64,000 bases of DNA from an uncultured bacterium. GTDB taxonomy: Bacteria; Cyanobacteriota; Vampirovibrionia; Gastranaerophilales; Gastranaerophilaceae. Location of the stretch: assembly GCA_902462155.1 (NCBI GenBank), contig CABQAQ010000007.1, positions 1 to 64,000 on the forward strand, given 5' to 3'. Positions within the stretch are counted from its first letter, which is position 1. Each line of letters opens with the position of its first letter. Below are positions 18,140 to 26,791 of the stretch, in pieces. The notes under the pieces were generated by a model. That model made no database searches. It saw only the letters and a program-made list of their open reading frames with translations, and was not told the origin of the DNA. The position numbers were made by a program, and so were the translations under genes.

Positions 18140-18541
18140 ATGAAAAATTGGGTACTTATTTTATTAATTTTAATTATTCCTCTTGTTAGTTATTGGAAAT
18201 TAGATGAGTCGCAATCTACTATAGGAAAAAATCAATCTAGTCAAGCTATTGCTGCTGTAAATAAACCTCAGGTTATTAAATTTGCAGCTCAAATGTGTCT
18301 TGATTGCACTAAACAAAAGAAAATATTTGAAAAAGTTGTACCAAAATTTCAAAAAAATATTGATTTCGTTTACATAGATGCACAGTCTAAAGATAAAAAA
18401 ACTCAAGATTTAATTCAAAAATATAATATCTCTGTTGTCCCTACCACTATCTTTTTAAATGATAAAGGTTCAGTTGTAAAAAAAATTGAAGGCCTTATAT
18501 CTGAAGATAAACTAGAATTATATTTGAAAGAGTTAAATTAA
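18140..18541 (+). CDS. Membrane-anchored thioredoxin-like protein
   Basis: 133 residues. A hydrophobic N-terminus (WVLILLILIIPLVSYW) acts as anchor or uncleaved signal. The thioredoxin fold carries CLDC (Cys53, Cys56) in FAAQMCLDCTKQ and a cis-proline loop SVVPTTIFLN. It faces the periplasm and most likely passes electrons in thiol-disulfide exchange. The next gene, three bases downstream, encodes a CcdA-type electron carrier, its expected membrane partner. Confidence 0.88.
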   Translation: MKNWVLILLILIIPLVSYWKLDESQSTIGKNQSSQAIAAVNKPQVIKFAAQMCLDCTKQKKIFEKVVPKFQKNIDFVYIDAQSKDKKTQDLIQKYNISVVPTTIFLNDKGSVVKKIEGLISEDKLELYLKELN

Positions 18542-18543
18542 TT

Positions 18544-19251
18544 ATGGAACATCTTGTAGATATTTTTAACCAACATGTTTTGAAATCAGATTTTTCTTTA
18601 ATAGTTCTTCTGATATCATTTCTAGGCGGAGTCGTTGCATCTTTATCTCCTTGTAGTCTTGGCATTTTACCTATTGTACTTGCTTATGTATCTGGTACAC
18701 AACATAAAACTTTGACTACATTCTTTCATATGCTGCTTTTTGTCTTTGGTATATCTTGTACTATGACAATAGTCGGCTTGATATGTGCTTTTACAGGTGC
18801 CGTATTTACAGCTTTTGCTCCTACTTATTGGATACTTATTTTAACCAGTTTGATTTTAATCTTTGGGCTTAATCTTATTGGGGTTATTGAAATTAATTAT
18901 CCGAGTTTTATCAAAGAATTACCAAAAAGTAATAATAAAAATGCCCTTATTTTCCCTTTTATTCTCGGTATGGTTTTTGCATTAACATCTACACCTTGCT
19001 CTACTCCGATTTTAGCTGCTATTATGGCCGCCGCTACTTTAAGTGCTAATTATCTTATGGCCGCTTTTATGCTTCTATTGTTCGCTTTAGGTCAAGGCCT
19101 TATTATAATTATTGCAGGTCTGTTTACTTCTTTCTTTAAAAATATTCCTAAAATTGCTTCTTATACAGAAAATCTTACAAAATTTAGCGGTATTGTTTTA
19201 ATACTTTTTGCTCTATATCTTTATTATAAAATATTTTCTTCGCTATTTTAA
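18544..19251 (+). CDS. ccdA: CcdA-family thiol-disulfide transmembrane protein
   Basis: 235 residues, about six hydrophobic helices. Helices 1 and 4 carry the redox cysteines in LSPCSLGILPIVLAY and TSTPCSTPILAAIM, the paired proline-cysteine motifs of CcdA/DsbD membrane domains. It carries reducing equivalents from cytoplasmic thioredoxin to the periplasmic thioredoxin-like protein encoded just upstream. A terminator follows. Confidence 0.92.
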   Translation: MEHLVDIFNQHVLKSDFSLIVLLISFLGGVVASLSPCSLGILPIVLAYVSGTQHKTLTTFFHMLLFVFGISCTMTIVGLICAFTGAVFTAFAPTYWILILTSLILIFGLNLIGVIEINYPSFIKELPKSNNKNALIFPFILGMVFALTSTPCSTPILAAIMAAATLSANYLMAAFMLLLFALGQGLIIIIAGLFTSFFKNIPKIASYTENLTKFSGIVLILFALYLYYKIFSSLF

Positions 19252-19278
19252 TTCTTGTATATTATTTCTTATTATTAT

Positions 19279-19318
19279 ATGATTGAATAATATTTATTTA
19301 TTATTCAATCATTTTTTA
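19279..19318 (+). terminator. Terminator of the thioredoxin-ccdA pair
   Basis: ATGATTGAATAA pairs with TTATTCAATCAT, followed by T6. It ends only a few bases before the AGGAG ribosome site of yajQ, so yajQ either has its promoter inside this region or depends on read-through. Confidence 0.8.
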
Positions 19319-19332
19319 TTTAGGAGATCTCT

Positions 19333-19833
19333 ATGGCTAAAGATTCTAGTTTTGATATTGTTTCTGAATTTGATAAAATGGAACTTCTTAATTCTATTGA
19401 ACAAACTAAAAAAGAAATTAATTCCAGATTCGATTTTAAAAATTCTAATTCCCAAATAGATTTAGATCAGGATAAATCTATTACTATTACAACTTCTGAT
19501 GAAATGAAATTGAAAAATATTCTTGATATTCTTCAATCTAAAATGATTAAAAGAAATCTTTCAATTAAAATTCTTGATCCTCAAAAAATCGAAAAAGCAC
19601 TTAATCAAAATTCTAGACAAGTTATTAATCTTAAAAAAGGAATACCTGCTGATATCGCTAAAAAAATTGCTTCCGATATTAAAGATAATAAATTTAAAGT
19701 TCAAGTATCTATTCAAGGTGATTCTTTGCGTGTTGCATCTAAAAATAAAGATGATCTACAATTAGTTATTCAATTTATACGCCAAAATTCTGATAAATAT
19801 GATCTGCCTTTACAGTTTGAAAATTATAGATAA
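19333..19833 (+). CDS. yajQ: YajQ family nucleotide-binding protein
   Basis: 166 residues. The family opening SFDIVSEFDKMELLNSIEQT is present, then RFDFK, TSDEMKLKNILDIL, and the C-terminal half IKDNKFKVQVSIQGDSLRVA with KNKDDLQLVIQF. YajQ proteins bind cyclic di-GMP in some species and act with transcription factors. Whether that applies here is not shown by sequence alone. AGGAG ribosome site upstream. Confidence 0.95.
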   Translation: MAKDSSFDIVSEFDKMELLNSIEQTKKEINSRFDFKNSNSQIDLDQDKSITITTSDEMKLKNILDILQSKMIKRNLSIKILDPQKIEKALNQNSRQVINLKKGIPADIAKKIASDIKDNKFKVQVSIQGDSLRVASKNKDDLQLVIQFIRQNSDKYDLPLQFENYR

Positions 19834-19949
19834 ACTTTTCATATCCTCTTGTATTACCAAGGTGTTTAAAAAATTTTTAATACTATTGCAATTATTGTTT
19901 TTATGGCTATAATTTGTTTAAGAATTATTTTTTTTCTTGGGAGGATCTA

Positions 19950-21263
19950 ATGAAAAATAAATTTATTATGTTTTGGTTTATTGCGATTATTTTTATTATC
20001 TCGATTTTTATTATAATCTTTAAACCCACAAAACTAGGATTAGATCTGGTTGGAGGCTCAAGATTAGTTTTAGAGGCTCAAAAAACTGATACTATTCCTG
20101 TTATAACTAAAGATATGATGAATGCACTTCATTATGCTATTGAACATAGAGTTAATGCTCTTGGTGTTTCTGAAACAGTTGTTCAGCAGTCTGGAGATAA
20201 TCGATTAATTGTTGAAATACCAAATGTTTCTGATCCTAAAAAAGCTAAAGAGTTCTTAGGTGAAACTGCTCAATTAGAGTTTAAAAAAATGAAAACTAAC
20301 CCTGACTCCTCTGTTTCTTGGATTCCTACAGGACTTTCCGGTAAAGATGTTAAAAAATCATTGTTAGCTACAAATCCTACTAATGGTCAATGGGTTGTTA
20401 GTTTGGAATTTAATGATAAAGGTACTAAAAAATTTGCTAAACTTACTCAAGAGTTAGTTGGTCAACCAATGGCTATATTCTTTAATGGTGAACTTATGTC
20501 TGCTCCAGTTATTCAAGAACCTATTATTGGCGGAAATGCTCAAATTACTGGAGGCGATGGTGGATTTAAACACGATGATGCTAAAAATATGGTCGACCTC
20601 CTTAATGCCGGAGCTTTACCTGTACCTGCTAAAATTATTCAGGAAAATTCTGTTGGACCAACTTTAGGCGCTGATAGTATTAAAAAAAGCCAAGTAGCTG
20701 CTTTTATCGGAATTAGTCTGGTTATGCTTTTTATGCTTATTTATTATAGAATCCCTGGGCTCGTTGCAAATATTGCTCTTATTGTTTATGCTGCTATTGT
20801 TTTCGCTATTTTTAAACTTATTCCGGTTACTCTTACTTTAGCTGGAATTGCAGGGTTTATCTTAAGTGTGGGCATGGCTGTTGATGCAAATATTTTAATC
20901 TTTGAAAGAACTAAAGAAGAACTTAAATCTGGAAAAAATCTATTCCCTGCTATTAATGCTGGGTTTGATAGAGCTTTTACTAGTATCTTTGATTCAAATA
21001 TTTCTACTATTATTACTTGCATTATTCTTTATATCCTTGGTACTAGTATTGTTAAAGGCTTCGCTTTAACTTTAGCTATAGGGGTCGCTGTTAGTATGTT
21101 TACTGCTATTACAGTTACTAAGAATTTTATGCATTTGTTACTTGGATCAGGTAAACTTACTCATCCTGAATTCTTTGGTATTAAAGCTTCTGAAATATCT
21201 GTAAGTGCTTCTTCTGGCTCTTCTGATCCTATTAAACAATCTAAATATGGGTTGTTAGATTAA
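19950..21263 (+). CDS. secD: Protein translocase subunit SecD
   Basis: Inner-membrane RND-type protein that, with SecF, uses proton motive force to complete Sec export. One N-terminal helix, the D1 motif GLDLVGGSRLVLEA, a periplasmic domain with FFNGELMSAPVI and GALPVP, then five helices with SVGMAVDANILIFERTKEEL (D4). At 437 residues it is a compact SecD. ATG at 19950 has GGGAGG eight bases upstream; the longer in-frame TTG start lacks support. secF follows after 25 bases. Confidence 0.95.
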   Translation: MKNKFIMFWFIAIIFIISIFIIIFKPTKLGLDLVGGSRLVLEAQKTDTIPVITKDMMNALHYAIEHRVNALGVSETVVQQSGDNRLIVEIPNVSDPKKAKEFLGETAQLEFKKMKTNPDSSVSWIPTGLSGKDVKKSLLATNPTNGQWVVSLEFNDKGTKKFAKLTQELVGQPMAIFFNGELMSAPVIQEPIIGGNAQITGGDGGFKHDDAKNMVDLLNAGALPVPAKIIQENSVGPTLGADSIKKSQVAAFIGISLVMLFMLIYYRIPGLVANIALIVYAAIVFAIFKLIPVTLTLAGIAGFILSVGMAVDANILIFERTKEELKSGKNLFPAINAGFDRAFTSIFDSNISTIITCIILYILGTSIVKGFALTLAIGVAVSMFTAITVTKNFMHLLLGSGKLTHPEFFGIKASEISVSASSGSSDPIKQSKYGLLD

Positions 21264-21288
21264 TTTTATTTTTAAGGAGATTATTTTT

Positions 21289-22284
21289 ATGTTTGATATT
21301 ACTAAGCAAAAAAAATTTATTGATGTTGTTAAATATAGATGGGTCTGGGTCGCTATTTCTATTATTCTTCTTTTACCAGGTATTTTTGCTATGGGGTATT
21401 TAGTTCTTACTCAACCTAGCCACGCACCTTTAAATGTTGGTATTGATTTTACCGGGGGAACTATTCTTCAATATTCTGTTAATCAAGATATTGACCTCGA
21501 TTCTATTTCTGATATCAGACAGAAATTACAGAAAAATGGTGTCTCTCATCCTGTTATTCAATTAATTAAATCTAATTCTATTTCTAATAATGAACAACAG
21601 TTTGCTAACATTATTTCTATTCGTACTCATTTTATTGATGAACATAACCAATTTAAAATAGATTCTATTTCTAAAATTATTTCTTCTGAGTTTAAAGACC
21701 CTAAATTAGTTAATATTAGTTCTATTGGACCAACACTAGGAGCTGAATTATTTAAAAATTCTGTTGTTGCACTTTTACTATCTTTTATTGGTATTGTTGC
21801 TTATTTAGCTTTTAGATTCCAATTAGATTTTGCTGTTGTTACTCTTATTACACTTTTTCACGATGCTCTATTTATTATCGGCTTGTTTGCTCTTTTAGGT
21901 ATCTTCTTTGGAGTTCAGGTTGATGCTCTATTTATTACCGCTCTTTTAACCGTTATTGGTTTTTCTGTTCATGATACTATTGTCGTTTTTGATAGAATTC
22001 GTGAAAATTGTAATTATTTCTCTAAAAAATTATCTTTTTCTGAGATTGTAAATCTATCTGTTAACCAAACTCTTGCTAGAAGTATTAATACCTCTTTTAC
22101 TACTGCTCTTACTCTTTTAGCTCTATATTTATTTGGAGGCTCTACTACTAAAGATTTCGTTTTAGCTATGCTTCTTGGTATTATTGTCGGTACTTATTCT
22201 AGTATATTTGTTTCTAGTATGCTTGTTGCTTGGCATAAAGAATACTTAGAACGTAAAAAACTCCTTTATAAAAAAATAGCTTAA
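21289..22284 (+). CDS. secF: Protein translocase subunit SecF
   Basis: Partner of SecD. 331 residues with one N-terminal helix, NVGIDFTGGTILQYS, a small periplasmic domain and five further helices. IGFSVHDTIVVFDRIREN and RSINTSFTTALTLLALYLFGG are diagnostic SecF segments. AAGGAG upstream. The secD-secF arrangement implies a shared transcript. The small HTH/zinc-ribbon gene starts 21 bases later. Confidence 0.95.
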   Translation: MFDITKQKKFIDVVKYRWVWVAISIILLLPGIFAMGYLVLTQPSHAPLNVGIDFTGGTILQYSVNQDIDLDSISDIRQKLQKNGVSHPVIQLIKSNSISNNEQQFANIISIRTHFIDEHNQFKIDSISKIISSEFKDPKLVNISSIGPTLGAELFKNSVVALLLSFIGIVAYLAFRFQLDFAVVTLITLFHDALFIIGLFALLGIFFGVQVDALFITALLTVIGFSVHDTIVVFDRIRENCNYFSKKLSFSEIVNLSVNQTLARSINTSFTTALTLLALYLFGGSTTKDFVLAMLLGIIVGTYSSIFVSSMLVAWHKEYLERKKLLYKKIA

Positions 22285-22305
22285 TTTTTTATGGAAAGGT
22301 TTTTT

Positions 22306-22740
22306 ATGCAGTCTTATGAATCTTCTCCCAATTCTTATTTATCTTTAGCTCAATTTATTTCTCAATCTCGTGAAAATTTAGGACTCTCTCAGTTTGGGTT
22401 GGCTAAAAAATCTAATATTGATATTTCTGTTATTGAACTTATTGAAAATGGACAAGATCTCTTCTTAGATACTACAACTAGACAAAAATTGGCTAAAGCT
22501 CTTAAACTCAACCCTGCTGATATTAAAAAATTTGAAAAATCATTTAATCTTAATATAAATTCTTCGGACAATTCTATTTCTTCTTTAAAGCAGCTTATTC
22601 TTCAAGGTCAACAAAATTTATTGTGCCCTAATTGTTCTTCTCCTCTTATTGTTAGAATCGCCAAATTTTATGATCTTGATGATAATCTTGTTCTTCATCC
22701 TAAAGCTTCTTGCTCTAAGTGCCCTTTTCAAATTAAGTGA
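22306..22740 (+). CDS. HTH (XRE-like) plus zinc-ribbon protein
   Basis: About 144 residues. An XRE-type helix-turn-helix is visible (AQFISQSRENLGLSQFGLAK, then NIDISVIELIENG). The C-terminal part has two cysteine pairs, LLCPNCSSPL and SCSKCPFQIK, forming a zinc ribbon. It is probably a DNA-binding regulator. The start at 22306 is preferred because GGAAAGG lies in front of it; an ATG at 22291 would put that site inside the gene. It sits between secF and a membrane protein. Confidence 0.65.
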   Translation: MQSYESSPNSYLSLAQFISQSRENLGLSQFGLAKKSNIDISVIELIENGQDLFLDTTTRQKLAKALKLNPADIKKFEKSFNLNINSSDNSISSLKQLILQGQQNLLCPNCSSPLIVRIAKFYDLDDNLVLHPKASCSKCPFQIK

Positions 22741-22761
22741 CTTTATGAAAGGATTTCTATT

Positions 22762-23238
22762 TTGGATAAACTATTGTTAAAACGTATGGCTTTATTATCT
22801 GCTATTCTAGGCGCTTCTCTTGGTATTCTTACTCTTATTCCTATTATTAATTTCTTCTCTTTCATTTCTCTTATCTTTCTCTCTTCTGTTTTTGTATTTT
22901 TTTATATGCAAAAGGTTAAATTACTTGGTATCTTAGATCTTAAACAATCAACTCTTTATGGAGCTTTTATTGGATTTGTCTCTTTTTTAGCCTTCTGTGT
23001 TTCGTTTCTTCCTCTTGCTGCTCTTATTGGGGTCTTCTATAAAAACTCTTTTTACCTTGGTATTAGCATCCTTTTCAGACAAGGCTTTTTTATTCTAGTC
23101 TTTCTTGTCTTTTTTACTGCTATTCTTTTTGGCGCACTTATGAACTCTTTTTCTGCTTTTATTTATTCTCAATTTAATTCTCTTCTTTTTGATGATAATA
23201 TTAAAAAAAATACTGATATTGATATTAAAATAGATTAG
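22762..23238 (+). CDS. Hypothetical integral membrane protein
   Basis: 158 residues, family not recognised. Four hydrophobic helices: about 9-30, 33-50, 68-95 and 105-135. The start is taken as TTG at 22762 because AAAGGA lies 8 bases upstream; an ATG nine codons in (22786) is an alternative. It is 21 bases after the HTH/zinc-ribbon gene and 15 bases before mtnA, all on one strand. Confidence 0.6.
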   Translation: MDKLLLKRMALLSAILGASLGILTLIPIINFFSFISLIFLSSVFVFFYMQKVKLLGILDLKQSTLYGAFIGFVSFLAFCVSFLPLAALIGVFYKNSFYLGISILFRQGFFILVFLVFFTAILFGALMNSFSAFIYSQFNSLLFDDNIKKNTDIDIKID

Positions 23239-23253
23239 AAATGGAGTACTCTT

Positions 23254-24309
23254 ATGATTTTAAATTCTAAAATTAGAACTATTCAATGGATGGGAGATTT
23301 CTCTCAACTTATTGACCAAACTTTATTGCCTTATAAATTACAAAAAATTAATATTTCTTCCTCTGATGAAATGTTTCTTGCTATTAAAAATATGATCGTT
23401 CGAGGAGCTCCTGCTATTGGAATTGCCGGTGCTCATGGTATTGTACTTGCTGCTTTAGAATTGGATTCCTCTTTACCTTTTCAAGAGTTTAAAAATTTAT
23501 TGCTCCAAAAAGCTCAATTCTTTAAATCTGCCAGACCTACTGCTGTTAACCTTATGTGGGCTATTGATAAACAAATTCAGGTTATTAATTCCTCTTCCAT
23601 TTCGGATAATTCTTCTCTTATTCAAGAACTTAAAAATAATGCTATTTTTCTTGAAAATCAAGATATTATTATTAATCAAAAAATTGGAGAACTTGGAGCT
23701 TCTTTGATTCAAAAATCTGCTGCAGGTATTTTAACTCATTGTAATGCCGGGGCTTTAGCTACTGTTGGGTATGGTACTGCTCTTGGCGTTATTCGTTCCG
23801 CTTTTGCTAAGGACAATTCTATTAAAGTTTTTGCTGATGAAACCAGACCTCGACAACAAGGTGCTAGACTTACTTCTTGGGAACTTATTCAAGATGGAAT
23901 TGATGTTACTCTTCTTACTGATGCTATGTGCTCTTATTTTATGCAAAATCATTTTATTGATTATGTTATCGTTGGAGCCGATAGAATCGCTGCTAACGGG
24001 GATACAGCTAATAAAATTGGTACCTTTACTTTAGCTATCTGTGCTAAGTATCATAATATACCTTTCTTTGTTGCTGCTCCAACTTCTACTATTGATTTCT
24101 CTATATCTTCTGGAAAGCAAATCCCAATTGAATTTAGAGAAAACTCGGAAGTTACTTATATTAATGATAAATTAATTTCTCATCCGGATGTTAATGTTAT
24201 TAATCCTTCTTTTGATGTTACTCCGGCTAACCTTATTTCTGCTATTATTACTGAAAAAGGTATACTTTATCCGGACTTCTCCTCTTCTATCTCTAAGTTG
24301 TTTACTTAA
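23254..24309 (+). CDS. mtnA: S-methyl-5-thioribose-1-phosphate isomerase
   Basis: Methionine salvage enzyme converting methylthioribose-1-phosphate to methylthioribulose-1-phosphate. Strong family segments: VRGAPAIGIAGAHGIVLAA, ARPTAVNLMWAID, LTHCNAGALATVGYGTALGV (active-site Cys), ETRPRQQGARLTSWEL and VIVGADRIAANGDTANKIGT (catalytic Asp). 351 residues, full length. No other salvage gene is nearby, although metK is in the window. It marks the last recognisable housekeeping gene before the phage-like cluster. Confidence 0.95.
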   Translation: MILNSKIRTIQWMGDFSQLIDQTLLPYKLQKINISSSDEMFLAIKNMIVRGAPAIGIAGAHGIVLAALELDSSLPFQEFKNLLLQKAQFFKSARPTAVNLMWAIDKQIQVINSSSISDNSSLIQELKNNAIFLENQDIIINQKIGELGASLIQKSAAGILTHCNAGALATVGYGTALGVIRSAFAKDNSIKVFADETRPRQQGARLTSWELIQDGIDVTLLTDAMCSYFMQNHFIDYVIVGADRIAANGDTANKIGTFTLAICAKYHNIPFFVAAPTSTIDFSISSGKQIPIEFRENSEVTYINDKLISHPDVNVINPSFDVTPANLISAIITEKGILYPDFSSSISKLFT

Positions 24310-24340
24310 CTTTTATTTATCTATATTTTTTATCTCCTTT

Positions 24341-24370
24341 GTTAATTTTTGTAAATATTAACCCTTTTTT
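24341..24370 (+). terminator. Possible terminator after mtnA
   Basis: A weak six-base stem, GTTAAT with ATTAAC, is followed by CC and six T. It would separate mtnA from the next gene. Confidence 0.35.
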
Positions 24371-24435
24371 AGGTAATTTGTATATACTATTTCGGTTTTA
24401 TTTATTTGTGATCAATATTTCAAAGGAGATTTTTT

Positions 24436-25044
24436 ATGGGACTTGCTGCTTCTCAAGCTAGGCTTCGATCTTTACTTTTAACTAAAGCTAATTGTGAAAA
24501 CCAATTGATTGAAAATTCTAGACTTAAATTACAGTACTCTCAAGAAGCAGCTCAATTAGCTGACGAGTATAATCAAGCTGCTAATAAAAAAATTATTAAA
24601 TTTAATACTGGAGATGTCTTTAAAACTCTTAATCCTTCTAATATTCTTCAATTTAATAAATCTTCTTCTAATGATATTAATATTCTTGATAAAGATGGAA
24701 ATCCTGTCCTACTTGACAATGATCTTAAAAATCTATCTGATCGTGAATTTCAGGATAAAATCTCTAATGGACAGCTAGTTTTAACTGATAACTCAGGCAA
24801 AAACTTAGATCTTCAAGATTCTAAAAATTTTATGCAAGATCTCGATCCCGCTGCTTTAGCTGCTGCTTCTGCTTCTTATCAAGCTAAACTAGATCAAATT
24901 AAAGCCGCTGAAAAATTTATTGATAATGATTCTTTGCTTAAAGAGTCTACTTTAAAATCTATTGATCCTCAAATAGAATCACTTAAATCTTCTATCGATA
25001 AAAAAACTGGATCTTCTTCTTCTTTTAATCTCTTTAATCATTAA
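24436..25044 (+). CDS. Hypothetical MGLAASQARL-type protein
   Basis: 202 residues, function unknown. It opens with MGLAASQARLRSLLLTKANC followed by a helical Gln/Glu-rich stretch. I associate this opening with a large uncharacterised family in Gastranaerophilales-like genomes, but cannot verify that here. The middle has ILDKDGNPVLLDNDLKNLSD, and the C-terminus is Ala-rich coiled coil with a serine tail. AAAGGAG ribosome site. It lies between mtnA and the phage genes, so it may be host or cluster cargo. Confidence 0.6.
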   Translation: MGLAASQARLRSLLLTKANCENQLIENSRLKLQYSQEAAQLADEYNQAANKKIIKFNTGDVFKTLNPSNILQFNKSSSNDINILDKDGNPVLLDNDLKNLSDREFQDKISNGQLVLTDNSGKNLDLQDSKNFMQDLDPAALAAASASYQAKLDQIKAAEKFIDNDSLLKESTLKSIDPQIESLKSSIDKKTGSSSSFNLFNH

Positions 25045-25392
25045 TAATTTGCTTAATCTGGCTGCTTTTTATCCCTTTTGTATATATTGTTTCTTAAAAC
25101 TTTATCTCTAATTAGGCCCCGATTTATTTTTGTGCGTATTTATACGTACGTATTTTTATCGTTGACCTTTTTCTTACATAGTTTTGCGGACTTTCCTTTT
25201 TTATTTTACAGGGTTATACTCTCTTTGTAAGTTAAATTAATCATTGATTGTTTTTCTTATTCTTTTGAAGGTAGACTTAAGCCCTCTGATGGTAAATGTT
25301 ATTTCTTCAAAAAACGCTTGAAGTAGCCTTTCTTTTTATCACTACTTTTTCAAGTTTACGAGAGTCTATATTTTTCTTGGGGTAATGTGTTT
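25045..25392. other. Non-coding leader region before the phage-like cluster
   Basis: About 350 bases with no open frame. It contains a palindromic GTACGTAC-like stretch near 25145, a TTGACC at about 25162 that could be a -35, and an imperfect hairpin CTTGAAGTAG (25317-25326) with CTACTT-TTT-CAAG (25342-25354). It may hold the promoter and leader of the cluster. Confidence 0.4.
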
Positions 25393-25779
25393 ATGGGATT
25401 TATTCATTGCTGTAGTGCTCTTCGTCGATCTCAATCTTTTGACGTTGAACCTATCTCTTCTAAATTTTTAGCTTGTCAACTCGATATTCTTCAATGCTGT
25501 CCTGTTTGTAATAATTTTGTTGTTCAACTTACTAGAGTCGATTTCGATCATAATATTTCTATTGTTAGAAAAGTTAATAAAAAAGCTGTTAATTTTTATC
25601 TTAACCTTAAACCTTTTATTATCTCTCCTCATAAAAAATATATTAATAATAATGGTAAATTTTATCTACATTATAATGAATTTGGTAAAATTAAAAAATG
25701 TTATTCTTCTCTTTCTTCTCTTAAAATTGGCCTTCACGATAATTTCCAAGATTTAACTTATTTTAAAAAAATTATTTGA
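25393..25779 (+). CDS. Hypothetical Cys-rich protein at the head of the phage-like cluster
   Basis: About 128 residues, not recognised. The N-terminal 45 residues contain HCCSALRRSQ, CQLDILQCC and PVCNNF, enough cysteines for one zinc-binding site. The rest is basic and beta-rich. The ATG at 25393 is ten bases after TGGGG; the GTG at 25387 is too close. It is oriented with the packaging genes that follow. Confidence 0.5.
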   Translation: MGFIHCCSALRRSQSFDVEPISSKFLACQLDILQCCPVCNNFVVQLTRVDFDHNISIVRKVNKKAVNFYLNLKPFIISPHKKYINNNGKFYLHYNEFGKIKKCYSSLSSLKIGLHDNFQDLTYFKKII

Positions 25780-25793
25780 CTCTCTTTTCATTA

Positions 25794-26267
25794 TTAAAAT
25801 AATTCTTTTATTAAATTTATTACTATCGGTACTAATGAATATAGAAAATATATACAGAAAAAGAAAAATAATGCTAATGCTACAAATTTCTGTACTTCTG
25901 TGAATATTATTACATTCTTTTCTTTTTTGTTCTCCTGCGCTGCTCTATATTCAAGTTGATTCGGGCTTAATGGAAGCTCTTTTTCTATCTCCTCTATTAC
26001 TTTTGCATATTTTATCTTTATTAAATATGCGTATGAATCCTGATTTATATACCATAATAATGATGTACATAAACCTACAAATGTTAAAAATAATTCAAAT
26101 CCTAATAAGCTCTCTAGTTGAGATACTTTTGATAATGATATCATTAAACCTGTAACTAATATTATTACAAAATAATATCTATTTGTTTTAAATGAACGAT
26201 CTATAAATTTATCTTTTGATTCTATATAAATTCTGTATTGTTCTAACTTTATTAATTCTTCATTCAT
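25794..26267 (-). CDS. Small membrane protein resembling RipA/SLATT-type families
   Basis: 157 residues. Hydrophobic segments at about 31-46, 54-74 and 126-150. Between them LLWYINQDSYAYLIKIKYAK and VIEEIEKELPLSPNQLEY match the WY..SY..L...K..VI.E.E..LP pattern I associate with RipA-family octameric membrane proteins. It is on the opposite strand to the surrounding phage genes, the usual arrangement for cargo genes with their own promoter. A role in exclusion or defence is possible but not shown. Confidence 0.5.
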   Translation of the reverse strand: MNEELIKLEQYRIYIESKDKFIDRSFKTNRYYFVIILVTGLMISLSKVSQLESLLGFELFLTFVGLCTSLLWYINQDSYAYLIKIKYAKVIEEIEKELPLSPNQLEYRAAQENKKEKNVIIFTEVQKFVALALFFFFCIYFLYSLVPIVINLIKELF

Positions 26268-26447
26268 ATCTTCTCACCTTATCTTTTTTATTATCTTTAT
26301 TATATAGTTTTTTTTTCTTATGTCAATTTTATATATTTTATTCTTCATAGGAACATTTATAACGAATATTTTTTTTATTTTGAATTATAATCCCTCAATA
26401 TACGACTAGTGTGATAATTTTTAGTTTACGATTTATGGAAGGATTCT

Positions 26448-26729
26448 ATGAAACTGTCCAAAAGAGAACAGGAAGTTTTGTCTTATTTACCTCATGGACT
26501 TACTGATAAAGAAATTGCTATTAAACTCGGTATATCTAAACGTACTGTACAAACTTATATTAATCGTGTCTTTATTAAACTTGGAGTTCGTAATAGAGTT
26601 GGCGCTGCTTGTGTCTTTGTTCAACATAATAATATTAATTCCACTTTAGATCCAAAATCAAATCCTCAGTTAGATTCAAATCTCAACATAGATTCAAATT
26701 CAAACACAGAATTAGATCCAAATATATAA
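26448..26729 (+). CDS. LuxR/GerE-type HTH regulator
   Basis: 93 residues. Residues 1-60 are a LuxR-type DNA-binding domain (LSKREQEVLSYLPHGLTDKE, IAIKLGISKRTVQTYINRV, KLGVRNRVGAACVF). There is no sensor or receiver domain. The last 35 residues are a low-complexity Asn/Asp/Ser tail with repeated LDPN/DSN units. GGAAGGA ribosome site. It directly precedes the small terminase gene, so it is a candidate regulator of the packaging cluster. Confidence 0.85.
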   Translation: MKLSKREQEVLSYLPHGLTDKEIAIKLGISKRTVQTYINRVFIKLGVRNRVGAACVFVQHNNINSTLDPKSNPQLDSNLNIDSNSNTELDPNI

Positions 26730-26791
26730 TACTCTCTCTATTTATTCTTTTATCTCTATCTTCTCGCTTCCTTTTTTCGGAGTCTTTTTAT

